A stretch of DNA of 64,000 bases from NCBI GenBank assembly GCA_002353585.1, contig DEJW01000023.1:1-64000 (forward strand), given 5' to 3'. The number at the start of each line of letters is the position of its first letter. Within the stretch, counting starts at the first letter, position 1. The notes under the pieces are model-generated. The model saw nothing but the letters and a program-made list of their open reading frames with translations, did no database searches and was not told the origin of the DNA. Shown piece after piece: positions 1 through 9,281 of the stretch. The DNA comes from Prevotellaceae bacterium UBA2738 (GTDB taxonomy: Bacteria; Bacteroidota; Bacteroidia; Bacteroidales; Bacteroidaceae). The translations under genes and the position numbers were made by a program.

Positions 1-27
1 GGTGCGAAACGCACTCTTACTTTGCTC

Positions 28-54
28 ATAATTGATAATTGATAATTGACAATT
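28..54. repeat. heptamer tandem array (ATAATTG unit)
   Basis: Three exact ATAATTG units followed by a fourth diverged one, at a strict 7-bp period. It lies downstream of the minus-strand glycosyltransferase gene. Arrays with the same period but different units occur at 21320, 24316, 31117 and 49809. The function is unknown. Confidence 0.75.
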
Positions 55-91
55 CTTGCGCTCCGTAGGTGCTCAGGCGAGCAAGCTCGGA
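55..91 (-). repeat. intergenic 3' element, copy 1
   Basis: Read on the minus strand, this 37-bp sequence matches 18084-18121 with a single one-base indel. Each copy begins 11 bp after the stop codon of a glycogen-related glycosyltransferase, in the same orientation as that gene. It contains TGCTC and GAGCA arms around a 4-base loop, so a 3'-end hairpin or a dispersed repeat is possible. No T-run follows, so a classic terminator is not supported. Confidence 0.7.
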
Positions 92-102
92 ACTTCATTT
101 TA

Positions 103-1407
103 TCAGTTGGGGATATAGTTGCGGAGGTATTCCTCGTTGTCGAACCATCCCTTGGCGAGGAGCTGGTCGTAGCACTGGCGAATGCGCAAGCCGACTTTCT
201 CCCATGTGATGCCAGCGACCTCCTTGATGCCTTCTTCAGCCAGATAGTCGTGGAAACCCTGGTTGGTGCATACGGAGTAGATGGCATCGGCCATGGCGTG
301 GATGTCCCAGTAGTCAACCTTGAGCACATTGGTGAGTATCTCGCCACAGCCAGACTGTTTGGAGATGATAGACGGACAGCCACACTGCATAGCCTCGAGA
401 GGGGCGATGCCAAACGGCTCAGAGACTGACGGCATGACGAAGACATCGGAGTTCTTATAGCACTCATAGACCTGCTTGCCACGCTGGAATCCAGGGAAGT
501 GGCACCTATCGGCGATGCCATACTGAGCAGCCAGTTCAATCATTGCCGCCATCATATCGCCAGAGCCAGCGAAGCAGAAGCGGATGTTCTGAGTACGCTG
601 AAGGACGAGCTTGGCAGCCTCGATGAAGTATTCAGGACCTTTCTGCATGGTGATACGTCCGAGGTAGGTAACGACCTTCTCGTTAGGTATCTTGTGGGGC
701 ACGATGTCGAGATACTCCTGAGAGAGGGGGTAAACGGCATTATGCATAGCCACACACTTGCGTGGGTCTTGGTGATACTGGTTGATGACCGTCTGACGGG
801 TGAGTTCAGAGACACACATGATGCAGTCGGCATGGTCCATACCATTCTTCTCGATAGAATAAACGGTAGGGTTGACCTTGCCACGCGAACGGTCGAAGTC
901 GGTGGCGTGAACGTGGATGCAGAGAGGTTTGCCTGAAACCATCTTAGCATGCACACCAGCAGGGAAGGTGAGCCAGTCGTGGGCATGAATAATGTCGAAC
1001 TGCTCAGAGCGCGCCAGCACGCCAGCGATGATAGAGAAGTTGTTAATCTCATCATGCAGATTGCCAGGATAGCCCCCAGCGAAACCCATGCAGCCGAGGT
1101 CGTCGAGACCCTGCATGTAGTTGAAATCAGCATAGATGTGATCGCGGAAACGATAGTAGTCTTCAGCGGTATGACCCACAAAGCGGTCCTTGATGTTGTC
1201 ATACTGCACATCGCGCCAGGCAATAGGCACCTGACTCATGTTAATGATTTTGAGAAATTTCTCCTCGTTGCCTGTTGGCTTAGGCATACAGAATGTGGTC
1301 TCCACATCGCCCTGTACCGACAAGCCCTTGGTGATGCCATAGGAGGCTACGGCAAGTCCACCATATATTTTAGGAGGGAACTCCCATCCGAACATTAATA
1401 CTTTCAT
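103..1407 (-). CDS. GT4-type glycosyltransferase of glycogen/alpha-glucan metabolism
   Basis: A 434-residue GT-B glycosyltransferase. The N-terminus (FGWEFPP then YGGLAVASYG, residues 7-24) carries the acceptor-side loop typical of glycogen synthase-like enzymes. HAHDW lies at about 141-145, the nucleotide-sugar domain starts near GRITMQKG (250-257), and the E-x7-E motif EPFGIAPLE spans about 330-338. Family members transfer glucose from a nucleotide sugar onto alpha-glucans. It follows the debranching enzyme gene by 16 bp on the same strand, so the two probably form an operon. In Bacteroides a similar gene sits with a debranching enzyme and a GH57 amylase; any such third gene would lie beyond the window. 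Exact donor and product are not readable from sequence. Confidence 0.9.
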   Translation of the reverse strand: MKVLMFGWEFPPKIYGGLAVASYGITKGLSVQGDVETTFCMPKPTGNEEKFLKIINMSQVPIAWRDVQYDNIKDRFVGHTAEDYYRFRDHIYADFNYMQGLDDLGCMGFAGGYPGNLHDEINNFSIIAGVLARSEQFDIIHAHDWLTFPAGVHAKMVSGKPLCIHVHATDFDRSRGKVNPTVYSIEKNGMDHADCIMCVSELTRQTVINQYHQDPRKCVAMHNAVYPLSQEYLDIVPHKIPNEKVVTYLGRITMQKGPEYFIEAAKLVLQRTQNIRFCFAGSGDMMAAMIELAAQYGIADRCHFPGFQRGKQVYECYKNSDVFVMPSVSEPFGIAPLEAMQCGCPSIISKQSGCGEILTNVLKVDYWDIHAMADAIYSVCTNQGFHDYLAEEGIKEVAGITWEKVGLRIRQCYDQLLAKGWFDNEEYLRNYIPN

Positions 1408-1423
1408 AGTGAGAGTTTAGGGT

Positions 1424-3364
1424 TTAATAGTTATATTCATCGATTAACTTCATGGTGCGCAGAATCTCAGCCACGTTCATGGAGAACGCCATGGCGCCGC
1501 GACCGTGGAATGGAGGGTTGCCATCGAAGAGCTCGGAGATGGTGCCCATAGCATGATACATCATCTCGTCTTCGAATCCCACCATCTGACGCTGTACGAA
1601 GCTCAAGCGCGTGCGCTTGTACACTTTAAGACAAGCCTCCATATAGAAGCCACCGAGCCAAGGCCAGGCGGTGCCAGAGTGGTAGGCGAAGTCGCGACGA
1701 GTCTGTGCTCCCACGTAGTTAGGGTTATAGCCACCACTCTTAGGTGAGAGGGTGCGCAAGCCCTTAGGGGTGAGCAGTTCGCGAGTGCAGAAGTCAAGAA
1801 CAGCCTTTTGCTGGGCGGTGTCAAGAGGTGAGTGGTCCAGTGCCACAGCAAAAATCTGATTAGGACGAACGTTCCAGTCTTCGATGCCATCCTCGCAATA
1901 GTCGAAGAGGTAACCAGCAGGAGTGATAAACTTCTCCTGGAACGACTTCTTGGCGAGCTCGGCACACTTCTCGAGGTGGTCGGCAGTCTTCTTATCCTTT
2001 AGTTGAAGTGAGATTTCAGCACCAAACTTCAAAGCGTTGAACCACAGAGCGTTAAACTCGACCACATAGCCTGTGCGTGGAACCACTGGTTTGCCACCAG
2101 CCACGCTATTCATCCAGGTCATAGGCTGAGCCTGACCCTCGATGTGGAGCAGTCCGTTCTTCATGAGCTGGACGTTGATGTGCCTGCCCTTCTCGATATA
2201 GCTAATCATATTGAGAACGAGTTTGCCATACTCCTCAGCAGCCTTCCCGATGCCCCATTTCTTAGCATACTGCTGTATGCACCAAATAGCCCAAAGCATA
2301 ACGTCAGGCTGCTCAATCTCGTAGATAGCCACGGTGAGCGGTTTGCCCGTCATAAACTCGTTGAGCGCCTTGACGGCAGTCTTCATGCACGAAGCGAAAT
2401 ACTCATCGTCGTCAGTGGCAAGGGTGAGACCAGGCAGAGAGACGAATGTATCGCGCGCACGAGCCTTGAACCAAGGAATGCCAGCGAGAACGTAGCGCTC
2501 GTCACCCTGACGATAGTGGAGCTGGAGGGCTGCATTAACGAGAGAGTGATAGAAATTGTCGTGAGGAATGCGGTCAGCCACCTCATCGTTAAACATCTTT
2601 TTGAGAGCTGACGGTTTAGCCTTAGAGAGCGAAGCAGCAAAGATGACCTCGTCGCCCTTCTTCATGCTAACATCAAAATAGCCAGGCACATAGAGGTCTT
2701 CCACGCACTCATAGCCACGCTCAGCCTCCTTGTAGTATTCCAGTCCCTTATACCAGTTAGGACTGAAGACGAACTCGCTCTTTTTTGATGTCTGCATGTA
2801 GAGCTCGGGATAGTTGCTGTACATGGTGGTCTTGATGCCATTCTCCACCTCCTGATAGTCGCGCAGAGCCTGATAATTCTCGTGAGTGAGAGCATCGGCA
2901 CGACGGAAGGCGAGGAACGGACGCAGACGGAGGGTAACGGGCGAGTGTGCATCGTCGATGGTATAGCGAATGAGCACACGGTCGTTGTAGGTTTCGAAGA
3001 TTACCTCCTTCTTGAGAATCACACCACCCACGCGATAGACGGTGGTAGGCACCTTGTCGAACTCGAAAGAGCGGATGTACTTATGACCGTTAGGGTTCAC
3101 AGCACCACCATAATAGAAGTGAAGTCCGAGGTTGAACTCGGCACCATGCTGAATGACCGACGCGTCGAGCGAGGACAGCAGGACATGGTTTTCATCATCA
3201 ATAGATGGGATAGGAACTACTAACAGGCCATGATATTTGCGAGTATTACAGTCAACCACTGTACTACTGGCATAGGCACCTGAACGGCTGGTCTGCAGAA
3301 CCTCTTTCCTGATAGATTCCTGCAGGTTAGTCATTAGAGCCTTCTCAAACTTTAAATAACTCAT
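1424..3364 (-). CDS. glycogen debranching enzyme (amylo-alpha-1,6-glucosidase family)
   Basis: 646 residues with the two-part architecture of bacterial debranching enzymes. An N-terminal beta-rich domain (about 1-250, with NTRKYHGLLV at 40-49) precedes an (alpha/alpha)6 GH133-type catalytic domain. The catalytic domain is marked by IPWFKARARDTF (about 296-307) and by AYHSGTAWPWLGGFY near residue 565. It should hydrolyse the alpha-1,6 stubs left when phosphorylase trims glycogen, and a GlgP-type phosphorylase is encoded at 18218. No signal peptide is visible, so it is cytoplasmic. A minus-strand promoter (TTTG, 19 bp, TAATTTTG) lies about 50-80 bp upstream of the start, and the glycosyltransferase gene follows after 16 bp. 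Confidence 0.93.
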   Translation of the reverse strand: MSYLKFEKALMTNLQESIRKEVLQTSRSGAYASSTVVDCNTRKYHGLLVVPIPSIDDENHVLLSSLDASVIQHGAEFNLGLHFYYGGAVNPNGHKYIRSFEFDKVPTTVYRVGGVILKKEVIFETYNDRVLIRYTIDDAHSPVTLRLRPFLAFRRADALTHENYQALRDYQEVENGIKTTMYSNYPELYMQTSKKSEFVFSPNWYKGLEYYKEAERGYECVEDLYVPGYFDVSMKKGDEVIFAASLSKAKPSALKKMFNDEVADRIPHDNFYHSLVNAALQLHYRQGDERYVLAGIPWFKARARDTFVSLPGLTLATDDDEYFASCMKTAVKALNEFMTGKPLTVAIYEIEQPDVMLWAIWCIQQYAKKWGIGKAAEEYGKLVLNMISYIEKGRHINVQLMKNGLLHIEGQAQPMTWMNSVAGGKPVVPRTGYVVEFNALWFNALKFGAEISLQLKDKKTADHLEKCAELAKKSFQEKFITPAGYLFDYCEDGIEDWNVRPNQIFAVALDHSPLDTAQQKAVLDFCTRELLTPKGLRTLSPKSGGYNPNYVGAQTRRDFAYHSGTAWPWLGGFYMEACLKVYKRTRLSFVQRQMVGFEDEMMYHAMGTISELFDGNPPFHGRGAMAFSMNVAEILRTMKLIDEYNY

Positions 3365-3416
3365 AGTGTTTCTTGTATCTAAGGCTTTGTTAGTTATACG
3401 TTTTAGGTTTGTGCAA

Positions 3417-3447
3417 CAAAATTACACAAAAAATTCAGATTGCCAAA
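3417..3447 (-). promoter_or_regulatory. promoter of the debranching enzyme operon
   Basis: On the minus strand, TTTG (3444-3447) and TAATTTTG (3417-3424) are separated by 19 bp, matching the Bacteroidetes sigma-ABfr consensus. It points into the minus-strand gene starting at 3364. Confidence 0.65.
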
Positions 3448-3526
3448 ACTTTTTCGCTTTTTTTTGTCTCTCAGGCATTTAAAAGTTAAGATTGCAGAAA
3501 AATTTTCGCATATCAAGAAAAAATAG

Positions 3527-3534
3527 TACCTTTG
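3527..3534 (+). promoter_or_regulatory. -7 box of the MscS-aspS gene string
   Basis: TACCTTTG matches the Bacteroidetes -7 consensus and sits 28 bp before the ATG at 3563. The -33 element is weak. It is divergent from the debranching enzyme promoter in a 198-bp intergenic region. Confidence 0.6.
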
Positions 3535-3562
3535 CAAGGTATTTTCGTAATTTACACGCGCA

Positions 3563-5971
3563 ATGAACTTATTGAGAACGATAATATTGCTTGTTTGCCT
3601 CACCATAGCATCGAGTGCCGATGCCGTGTTGAAGGAGGATAGTTTAGCCAACACCCTGAGGGTGTTACGCAGCGAACTGACGGAGTATCACGACGACTAT
3701 TCGCAGAAGCAGACGGTGATGAAGGCAGCAGGTCAGAAGGTGTTTATGACACTGATGGAGACGATGCAGAGTTCGAACCAGAACGCCCTGATGCTCTATT
3801 CGCAGAAGGACGGTTATGTGTTTGACCTGTCATACGCCTGTCATGAGGCAATAGAGCAGTATCATGAGTTTGAGCGCAAGCTGATACCCTTTATGGAATA
3901 TGTGGAGCAGAGCGATAACGAGGTGGCGAGGTTTGACAGCCTGATAAACTGTCTGAAGACCATGCCCGTGATGATGCTCTCGCCCCAGGCAAAGGTGGAC
4001 AGAAACGTGTGTCTGGCGCTTGCCGTGAACACCCAGCGCATGGTGCAGGAAGACCACGACCAGCTGAAGGAGTACATAATGTACTACAAGATGACCGAGG
4101 CACGACTGAAGAACCTTAACGATTATGCCAACGAGAAATACAGCGAGATACAGAGCAGCATTTTTATAAACGGTGGTGACAATTATTTCGCCATACTGTC
4201 GAAGTTTGGTTACTACCTGACGCAGACCAAGGAAAGCATATACGAGAAATATTCGACCAACGAAGCCGTGCGCTCGCAGTGGGACAGCCGCTGGATAATC
4301 GGACTGTTCATAGTGATACTGTTCTATGGCTTCATAGCCGTGGCGCTGAACCAGCTGATAGTGAGATGGCTGATAACCAAACTGCTGAAGAAAGGTTACG
4401 GCACAGCAGGCATAGCCGAGGTGTTCATGGCAAAGCGCACCATGATAATAATGGCATCGACGGTGGTTACCTTTGCCATAATATTAGGAGTGGTGAAGGC
4501 ACTTGCCGACCAGAACTTCATACAGATGGCAGCGGGCTTGCTGGTGCAGTATTCATGGCTGCTGAGTGTGGTGATAATATCGCTATTGCTGAGAACCAAG
4601 CCAGAGTTGGCACTGAGGACCTTCTTTGTGTATCTGCCCCTGCTGGTAAACGGATTCATGGTGATAAGTTTCCGTATCATACTGATACCAAACGCGCTTG
4701 TCAACCTCATCTTCCCACCGCTGCTGTTAGTGTGCTGTATATGGCAATGGTATGTGCTGAGCAGATGGAAGAACCATATAGACACGAGTGACAAGGCTTA
4801 TGCCTATTTCTCACAATTTGTGTTTGTGGTGTCGCTGGTATGCTCAATGATAGGCTACACCCTGCTGTCGGTACAGATACTTATATGGTGGATAATGCAG
4901 CTGACCTGCATACTGACTATCACCTGTTTCAGAGACTGGTACAGGGCATACACCGAGCGTAAGGGGCTGAAAGACAAGCCGATAACCGAGACATGGTATC
5001 ATGCAGCGATATACTGGGTGCTGTTGCCAGTGTGTGGAGTGCTCTCAGTGGTGCTGAGCCTGTACTGGGCAGCTGATGTGTTTAACCTCAGCGACCTCAC
5101 GCTGTCGCTCTTCACCAGGAAATTCATAAACACCGAGAACTTCTCGGCAAGTATCTTCAGCATAGCCCAGGTGATAACCCTGTGGTTTGTGTTCAACTAT
5201 ATCAACCACACGGCAAAAGCCATAGCCCAATACTACCTGCAGCGCAGAGACCCAGTGAATGCCGCCCAGCGATTTATGATGCTGAAGAACGTGATGCAGA
5301 TATTCATCTGGGGTGTGTGGGTGCTGATAACGATGGCTATGTTCCACGTGTCGAACACCTGGCTGGTGGTAGTGTCAGGCGGACTGTCAACAGGTATCGG
5401 TTTTGCATCTAAGGACATACTGGAGAACATATACTACGGCATATCACTCATGGCAGGCAGAATAAAGATTGGCGACCTGATAGTGTGTGACGGAGTGAGA
5501 GGAACGGTATCGAGCATATCGTATATCTCGACGATGATAAACACCACGGACGGTTCGGTGATAGCATTCCAGAACTCACAGCTCTTCACCAAGAACTATA
5601 AGAACATGACGCGCAACCACGGATATGAGTTGCACATACTGGATGTGGGAGTGGCTTACGGCACCAACATAAAACAGGCAAAAGAGGTGATAAAGAACGC
5701 CGTGATGCCACTGAAGAATATCAACAAGAAGAAAGGTGTGAACGTGGTGCTCAAGGAGCTGGGCGACTCAGCCCTGGTGCTGAAGGTGATAGTGTGGGTG
5801 AACGTGTTTACGCAGTATGCGGACGACGGTGTGATACTCGAGGCGATATATGATGCCCTCAACGAGAATAATATCGAGATACCATTCCCACAGACCGATG
5901 TGCATATCAGAGACATAAACGCCTCGTTCGCATCAGCCATAGAAGAGGCAAAAAAAGAGGATAAGGCATAG
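3563..5971 (+). CDS. MscS-family mechanosensitive ion channel, large type
   Basis: 802 residues. A signal peptide (MNLLRTIILLVCLTIASSADA) is followed by a periplasmic helical domain to about residue 235. Several transmembrane helices follow, then the MscS pore and beta domain. The pore helix and vestibule signature GGLSTGIGFASKDILENI lies near 608-625, followed by IKIGDLIVCDGVRGTV and the cytoplasmic alpha/beta domain to about 790. It is far longer than E. coli MscS (286 residues) and resembles MscK/YbdG-like multi-helix forms. The family opens on membrane tension to release solutes during hypo-osmotic shock. It is the first gene of a long plus-strand run, and the next gene begins immediately after its stop. 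Confidence 0.9.
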   Translation: MNLLRTIILLVCLTIASSADAVLKEDSLANTLRVLRSELTEYHDDYSQKQTVMKAAGQKVFMTLMETMQSSNQNALMLYSQKDGYVFDLSYACHEAIEQYHEFERKLIPFMEYVEQSDNEVARFDSLINCLKTMPVMMLSPQAKVDRNVCLALAVNTQRMVQEDHDQLKEYIMYYKMTEARLKNLNDYANEKYSEIQSSIFINGGDNYFAILSKFGYYLTQTKESIYEKYSTNEAVRSQWDSRWIIGLFIVILFYGFIAVALNQLIVRWLITKLLKKGYGTAGIAEVFMAKRTMIIMASTVVTFAIILGVVKALADQNFIQMAAGLLVQYSWLLSVVIISLLLRTKPELALRTFFVYLPLLVNGFMVISFRIILIPNALVNLIFPPLLLVCCIWQWYVLSRWKNHIDTSDKAYAYFSQFVFVVSLVCSMIGYTLLSVQILIWWIMQLTCILTITCFRDWYRAYTERKGLKDKPITETWYHAAIYWVLLPVCGVLSVVLSLYWAADVFNLSDLTLSLFTRKFINTENFSASIFSIAQVITLWFVFNYINHTAKAIAQYYLQRRDPVNAAQRFMMLKNVMQIFIWGVWVLITMAMFHVSNTWLVVVSGGLSTGIGFASKDILENIYYGISLMAGRIKIGDLIVCDGVRGTVSSISYISTMINTTDGSVIAFQNSQLFTKNYKNMTRNHGYELHILDVGVAYGTNIKQAKEVIKNAVMPLKNINKKKGVNVVLKELGDSALVLKVIVWVNVFTQYADDGVILEAIYDALNENNIEIPFPQTDVHIRDINASFASAIEEAKKEDKA

Positions 5972-7264
5972 GTGAAAAGAGTATTCGGCATAATATGTGG
6001 CATCGGCATGGTGCTGGCTGGTTACGCCCAGTCAGCCGATTCGCTCATAGTGAAGGACCTGAGGGATAGCGGTATAAGATTCTCGCATAACAACAGCGTG
6101 GTGCTGTTTACCTCAGGACAGGAGAAATATGACGAGATGTTTGCTACGATAAGACAGGCGAAAAGCAGCATACACTTGGAGTATTTCAATTTTCGTAACG
6201 ACTCCATAGCCAGTGCGCTCTTTGACATCTTAGCCGAGAAAGCCAAGGAGGGGGTAGAGGTGAGAGCCCTGTATGACGCCTTTGGCAATATGTCGAACAA
6301 CCGTCCGCTGAAGAACCGTCATGTGGAGAGCATACGTGCTAGAGGAATAGAACTGTATGAGTTTGACCCAATAAGGTTTCCCTGGATAAACCATGTGTTC
6401 AGTCGTGACCACAGAAAGATAGTGGTGGTGGACGGCAAGGTGGCATTCACAGGAGGCATGAACGTAGCCGACTACTACATACACGGCACAGAGGTGGTGG
6501 GCGCCTGGCACGATATGCACTGCAGGATAGACGGCGACGAGGTGAACGAGTTGCAGAAGATATTCCTGAGAGTGTGGAACAAGACGACGGGACAGAACAT
6601 ACACGGAGTGAAATACTATCGTGGAACGCGCTCTATAATAAAAGGTACGGAGGTGGCTGCTGCTGATGCCTATATAGAGGGAGTGAAGAAAGACACTACC
6701 GCTACGGCTTACCGCAAGATGGTGGGCATAATAAACAGAGAGCCACACGTGACGAACAAGATAATGAGACGGTTCTACATATCATGCTTCGATAATGCAC
6801 AAGACAGCATAAAACTCATCAACCCATATATGTCGCTCACGCACTCGGTGAAGAAGGCGATAAAGAGATGCTTGAAACGAGGAGTGAAACTGCAGGTGAT
6901 GATGTCAGAGAAGAGTGACATACCAATGGAGCCAGATGCATCATTCTATAACCTGCACTGGATGATGAAACGCGGAGCAGAGGTGTATATATACCAGGGT
7001 GGTTTTCACCACACCAAGATAATAATGGTGGACGGCAAGGTGTGCACGGTAGGCAGCTGTAACCTCGACGCACGTTCGCTAAACTGGGACCACGAAGAGA
7101 ATGCCGTGATAGTGGATAAGAACACCACGGGCGAACTCGACAGGTTCTTTGATGAACAGAAGAAATCATGCTTCAGACTGACCCCCCAGAAATGGGATGA
7201 GTGGAGAAGTCCGTGGAAGAAATTTTATGGTTGGTTTTCAAAAATGCTGAGTCCATGGCTATAA
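5972..7264 (+). CDS. phospholipase D-like / cardiolipin synthase-type enzyme
   Basis: 430 residues beginning with GTG directly after the MscS stop. An N-terminal signal sequence (KRVFGIICGIGMVLAGYAQS) suggests export. Two complete HKD catalytic motifs are present: HRKIVVVDG then FTGGMN near residue 147, and HHTKIIMVDG then VGSCNLD near residue 346. This pair is characteristic of cardiolipin synthases and related PLD transphosphatidylases. Bacterial ClsA/ClsB are membrane-associated; here the leader ends AQS, so a periplasmic or envelope form is likely. It overlaps the next gene by 10 bp if the sigma factor starts at 7255, indicating translational coupling. Cardiolipin synthase is the best guess, but another phosphodiester substrate is possible. 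Confidence 0.88.
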   Translation: MKRVFGIICGIGMVLAGYAQSADSLIVKDLRDSGIRFSHNNSVVLFTSGQEKYDEMFATIRQAKSSIHLEYFNFRNDSIASALFDILAEKAKEGVEVRALYDAFGNMSNNRPLKNRHVESIRARGIELYEFDPIRFPWINHVFSRDHRKIVVVDGKVAFTGGMNVADYYIHGTEVVGAWHDMHCRIDGDEVNELQKIFLRVWNKTTGQNIHGVKYYRGTRSIIKGTEVAAADAYIEGVKKDTTATAYRKMVGIINREPHVTNKIMRRFYISCFDNAQDSIKLINPYMSLTHSVKKAIKRCLKRGVKLQVMMSEKSDIPMEPDASFYNLHWMMKRGAEVYIYQGGFHHTKIIMVDGKVCTVGSCNLDARSLNWDHEENAVIVDKNTTGELDRFFDEQKKSCFRLTPQKWDEWRSPWKKFYGWFSKMLSPWL

Positions 7265-7944
7265 TAGATACACTGGAAGCCTATTGGCAAGACATAGCAA
7301 ACATACCACAGCTTACGGAACAGGAAGAGAGTAAGCTGGCGGAGAGAATAAAGGCAGGCAACGAGCGTGCCGTGGAGAGACTGGTGACAGCAAACCTGAG
7401 ATATGTGGTGGCGATGGCGCGCCAGTTGGCTGAGAAAGGCGAGGTGAGCATGAGCGACCTGATAAGCGAGGGTAACATGGCGATGCTCGTGGCAGCCAGG
7501 AAATGGGAGCCAGAGAAGGAGCCCCACTTTGTGAGGTATGCCAGCTATGGTGTGAGAAAAGCCATGATGGCAGCGATACCACAGCAGGGACCAATGGTGA
7601 CGATGCCTAAGAACGGAATGACTGACCAGAGACAGATGAAGAGATTCTCGACCGATGCACCAGTGCACCCAGGACAGACCAACACACTGGGCGATATGCT
7701 CAAGGCTGGCAAGCCGATGACAGACGACGGGGCAGAGAACAACGAGATGAGCTATGCCATAATGCTTGCCTTTGACCAGCTGAACGAGAGAGAACGGAGA
7801 ATCATGACCCACTATTACGGCATAGGCACGACGGAGCAGATGACGATGGCCGAGATAGGGGAGCAGATGAACCTGAAACGAGAAAGAGTGAGACAGATAA
7901 GAAAGACAGCCGAGCGCAAGATGCGACGCATAATGAAGAAATAA
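7255..7944 (+). CDS. divergent sigma-70 family RNA polymerase sigma factor
   Basis: 229 residues from the ATG at 7255; an in-frame GTG at 7201 would overlap the previous gene by 64 bp and is less likely. The start resembles region 1.2 (DTLEAYWQDIANIPQLTEQEE), region 2 follows (NLRYVVAMA, then DLISEGNMAML), and region 4 is clear (MAEIGEQMNLKRERVRQI). Two features separate it from the housekeeping factor. The aromatic WWIRQ segment of regions 2.3/2.4 reads YGVRK, and most of region 3 is missing, with the chain passing almost directly from region 2.4 to a region 3.2-like STDAPVHPGQTNTLGDML. It is probably an alternative factor with altered promoter melting. It sits inside an operon rather than beside an anti-sigma gene. 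Confidence 0.88.
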   Translation: MAIIDTLEAYWQDIANIPQLTEQEESKLAERIKAGNERAVERLVTANLRYVVAMARQLAEKGEVSMSDLISEGNMAMLVAARKWEPEKEPHFVRYASYGVRKAMMAAIPQQGPMVTMPKNGMTDQRQMKRFSTDAPVHPGQTNTLGDMLKAGKPMTDDGAENNEMSYAIMLAFDQLNERERRIMTHYYGIGTTEQMTMAEIGEQMNLKRERVRQIRKTAERKMRRIMKK

Positions 7945-7967
7945 TGTTATACATACAGACGAGAGAT

Positions 7968-8405
7968 ATGAAAAGAATACTTTATATAATAACTGCTGTT
8001 GCCCTGTGCATGTCGTTAGGAGTGCAGGCAAAAGGAAAGAAAGAGAAGACGGACAACAGGGGATCGAAAGCCCTGGTGGTGGTGCCACAGATGTATGCCT
8101 ACTCAGTAGCTTCATCGCCTATGGACTCAGTGGTGTATATGACAGACGTGCTGATACTGAAAGGAGCCCAGATGACGAAGAAAACCAAGTTCCTGGTAGG
8201 TCGTCAGGACTATTCGTCGCAGTTTAAGAACTTCCTTGCCGAGATAGATCAGCCCAACCGCACGTGTGCCACCATGTATAACGTGAACCACAGAAAGGCA
8301 TTCAAGGAGTATGAGAAACTGAAGAAGAGCCTGACGAAGAGAGGGTTTACCATCAAGGTGATAGACCAGACGGAGTTTCGCTATATAGTAACCAGTCACA
8401 ACTAA
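7968..8405 (+). CDS. exported protein of unknown function
   Basis: The start at 7968 gives a textbook signal peptide (MKRILYIITAVALCMSLGVQA) before a basic KGKKEK stretch; an upstream in-frame ATG at 7944 would add eight residues that spoil it. The mature protein is about 125 residues, basic, with no recognisable domain. Neighbours are the divergent sigma factor upstream and the HPr-kinase-like gene 3 bp downstream, so it belongs to the same transcription unit. No cysteine near the cleavage site, so it is not an evident lipoprotein. Confidence 0.8.
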   Translation: MKRILYIITAVALCMSLGVQAKGKKEKTDNRGSKALVVVPQMYAYSVASSPMDSVVYMTDVLILKGAQMTKKTKFLVGRQDYSSQFKNFLAEIDQPNRTCATMYNVNHRKAFKEYEKLKKSLTKRGFTIKVIDQTEFRYIVTSHN

Positions 8406-8408
8406 GAA

Positions 8409-9281
8409 GTGTTATACACCATAGCAGGACATAAGGTAGAGATAGATTTCGACGCAGAGATGCTGGCGAGACTGTTGCCCTCGTTCCTCCCGTTTCGTGC
8501 GGAGAGTGGGGTGGAGGGGAAGTTGCTGTTTCGTCTTACGGTGGATAATGAACTGAAACGCATAGCTGAGGAGGACTGTCGCCTGATACGTGATGTGGAT
8601 ACTGGCAACGGCAAAACGCGAGTAGATAAGCTGAAGGACGGAGGCTACCAGTTTATGGTTCGTGACATATACGACCGTCCCTGTGCCCTGCTCATCACCT
8701 CGCCACGATTTGACGACTGCAAGGTGGCACTGCGTGGAGGATTAGGCACACAGCGATTTGCACTCAATAATGCGCTCATGCTCACCTATGCCTTCAGCGC
8801 TGCTTATTACGACACTCTGCTGATACATGCCTCGGTGGTTCGCCATAACGGCAAGGCATACGCATTCACGGCAAAGAGCGGAACAGGCAAGAGCACCCAT
8901 GTGGCAAACTGGATGAGGTATATAGAGGGGTGTGACATGATGAATGACGACAATCCGATAATAAGGATGACAGACGGCAAACCAGTTCTTTATGGTTCGC
9001 CATGGAGCGGTAAGACACCCTGCTACCGTAACATACAGGCACCACTGGGAGGCATAATGCTGATAGAGAGAGACAAGAAGAATTTCGTAAAAGAGATGCA
9101 GCCCATCATAGCATTCTCGACGGTGCTCACGGCTTGTTCGGCTATGAAGTGGGATGAGCAGTTATACCAGATGGTGTGCCAGACGAGTTCACGATTCGTA
9201 GAAACCACAAAAGTGGCATCTATCCACTGTCTGCCTGACAGAGAGGCGGTGGAGGTGTGCCGAGAATACTTGGAGGAATAA
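8409..9281 (+). CDS. HPr kinase-like / PEP carboxykinase-fold protein
   Basis: 290 residues starting at GTG. The key feature is a Walker A loop, TAKSGTGKST, at about 153-162, preceded by LLIHASVVRHNGKAYAF, the arrangement seen in HprK-like kinases linked to PqqD proteins. A DDNP segment near residue 180 and PWSGKTPCYRN near 198-208 also fit that family. HprK-like proteins of this kind are found in lasso peptide and other RiPP-like loci, where targets are often unknown. It is followed without a gap by an S26-type peptidase gene and then a PqqD gene, forming a compact triad. No radical SAM enzyme or precursor peptide was seen nearby. The substrate is unknown. Confidence 0.82.
   Translation: MLYTIAGHKVEIDFDAEMLARLLPSFLPFRAESGVEGKLLFRLTVDNELKRIAEEDCRLIRDVDTGNGKTRVDKLKDGGYQFMVRDIYDRPCALLITSPRFDDCKVALRGGLGTQRFALNNALMLTYAFSAAYYDTLLIHASVVRHNGKAYAFTAKSGTGKSTHVANWMRYIEGCDMMNDDNPIIRMTDGKPVLYGSPWSGKTPCYRNIQAPLGGIMLIERDKKNFVKEMQPIIAFSTVLTACSAMKWDEQLYQMVCQTSSRFVETTKVASIHCLPDREAVEVCREYLEE

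Noticed and set aside
552..1223. 223-codon minus-strand frame inside the GT4 gene
   Set aside because: Same strand but a different frame from a gene with intact catalytic motifs; Ser/Thr-rich shadow.
7225..8115. 296-codon minus-strand frame
   Set aside because: Antisense to the sigma factor, whose motifs are clear; the protein is His/Ser/Leu-rich and has no domain.
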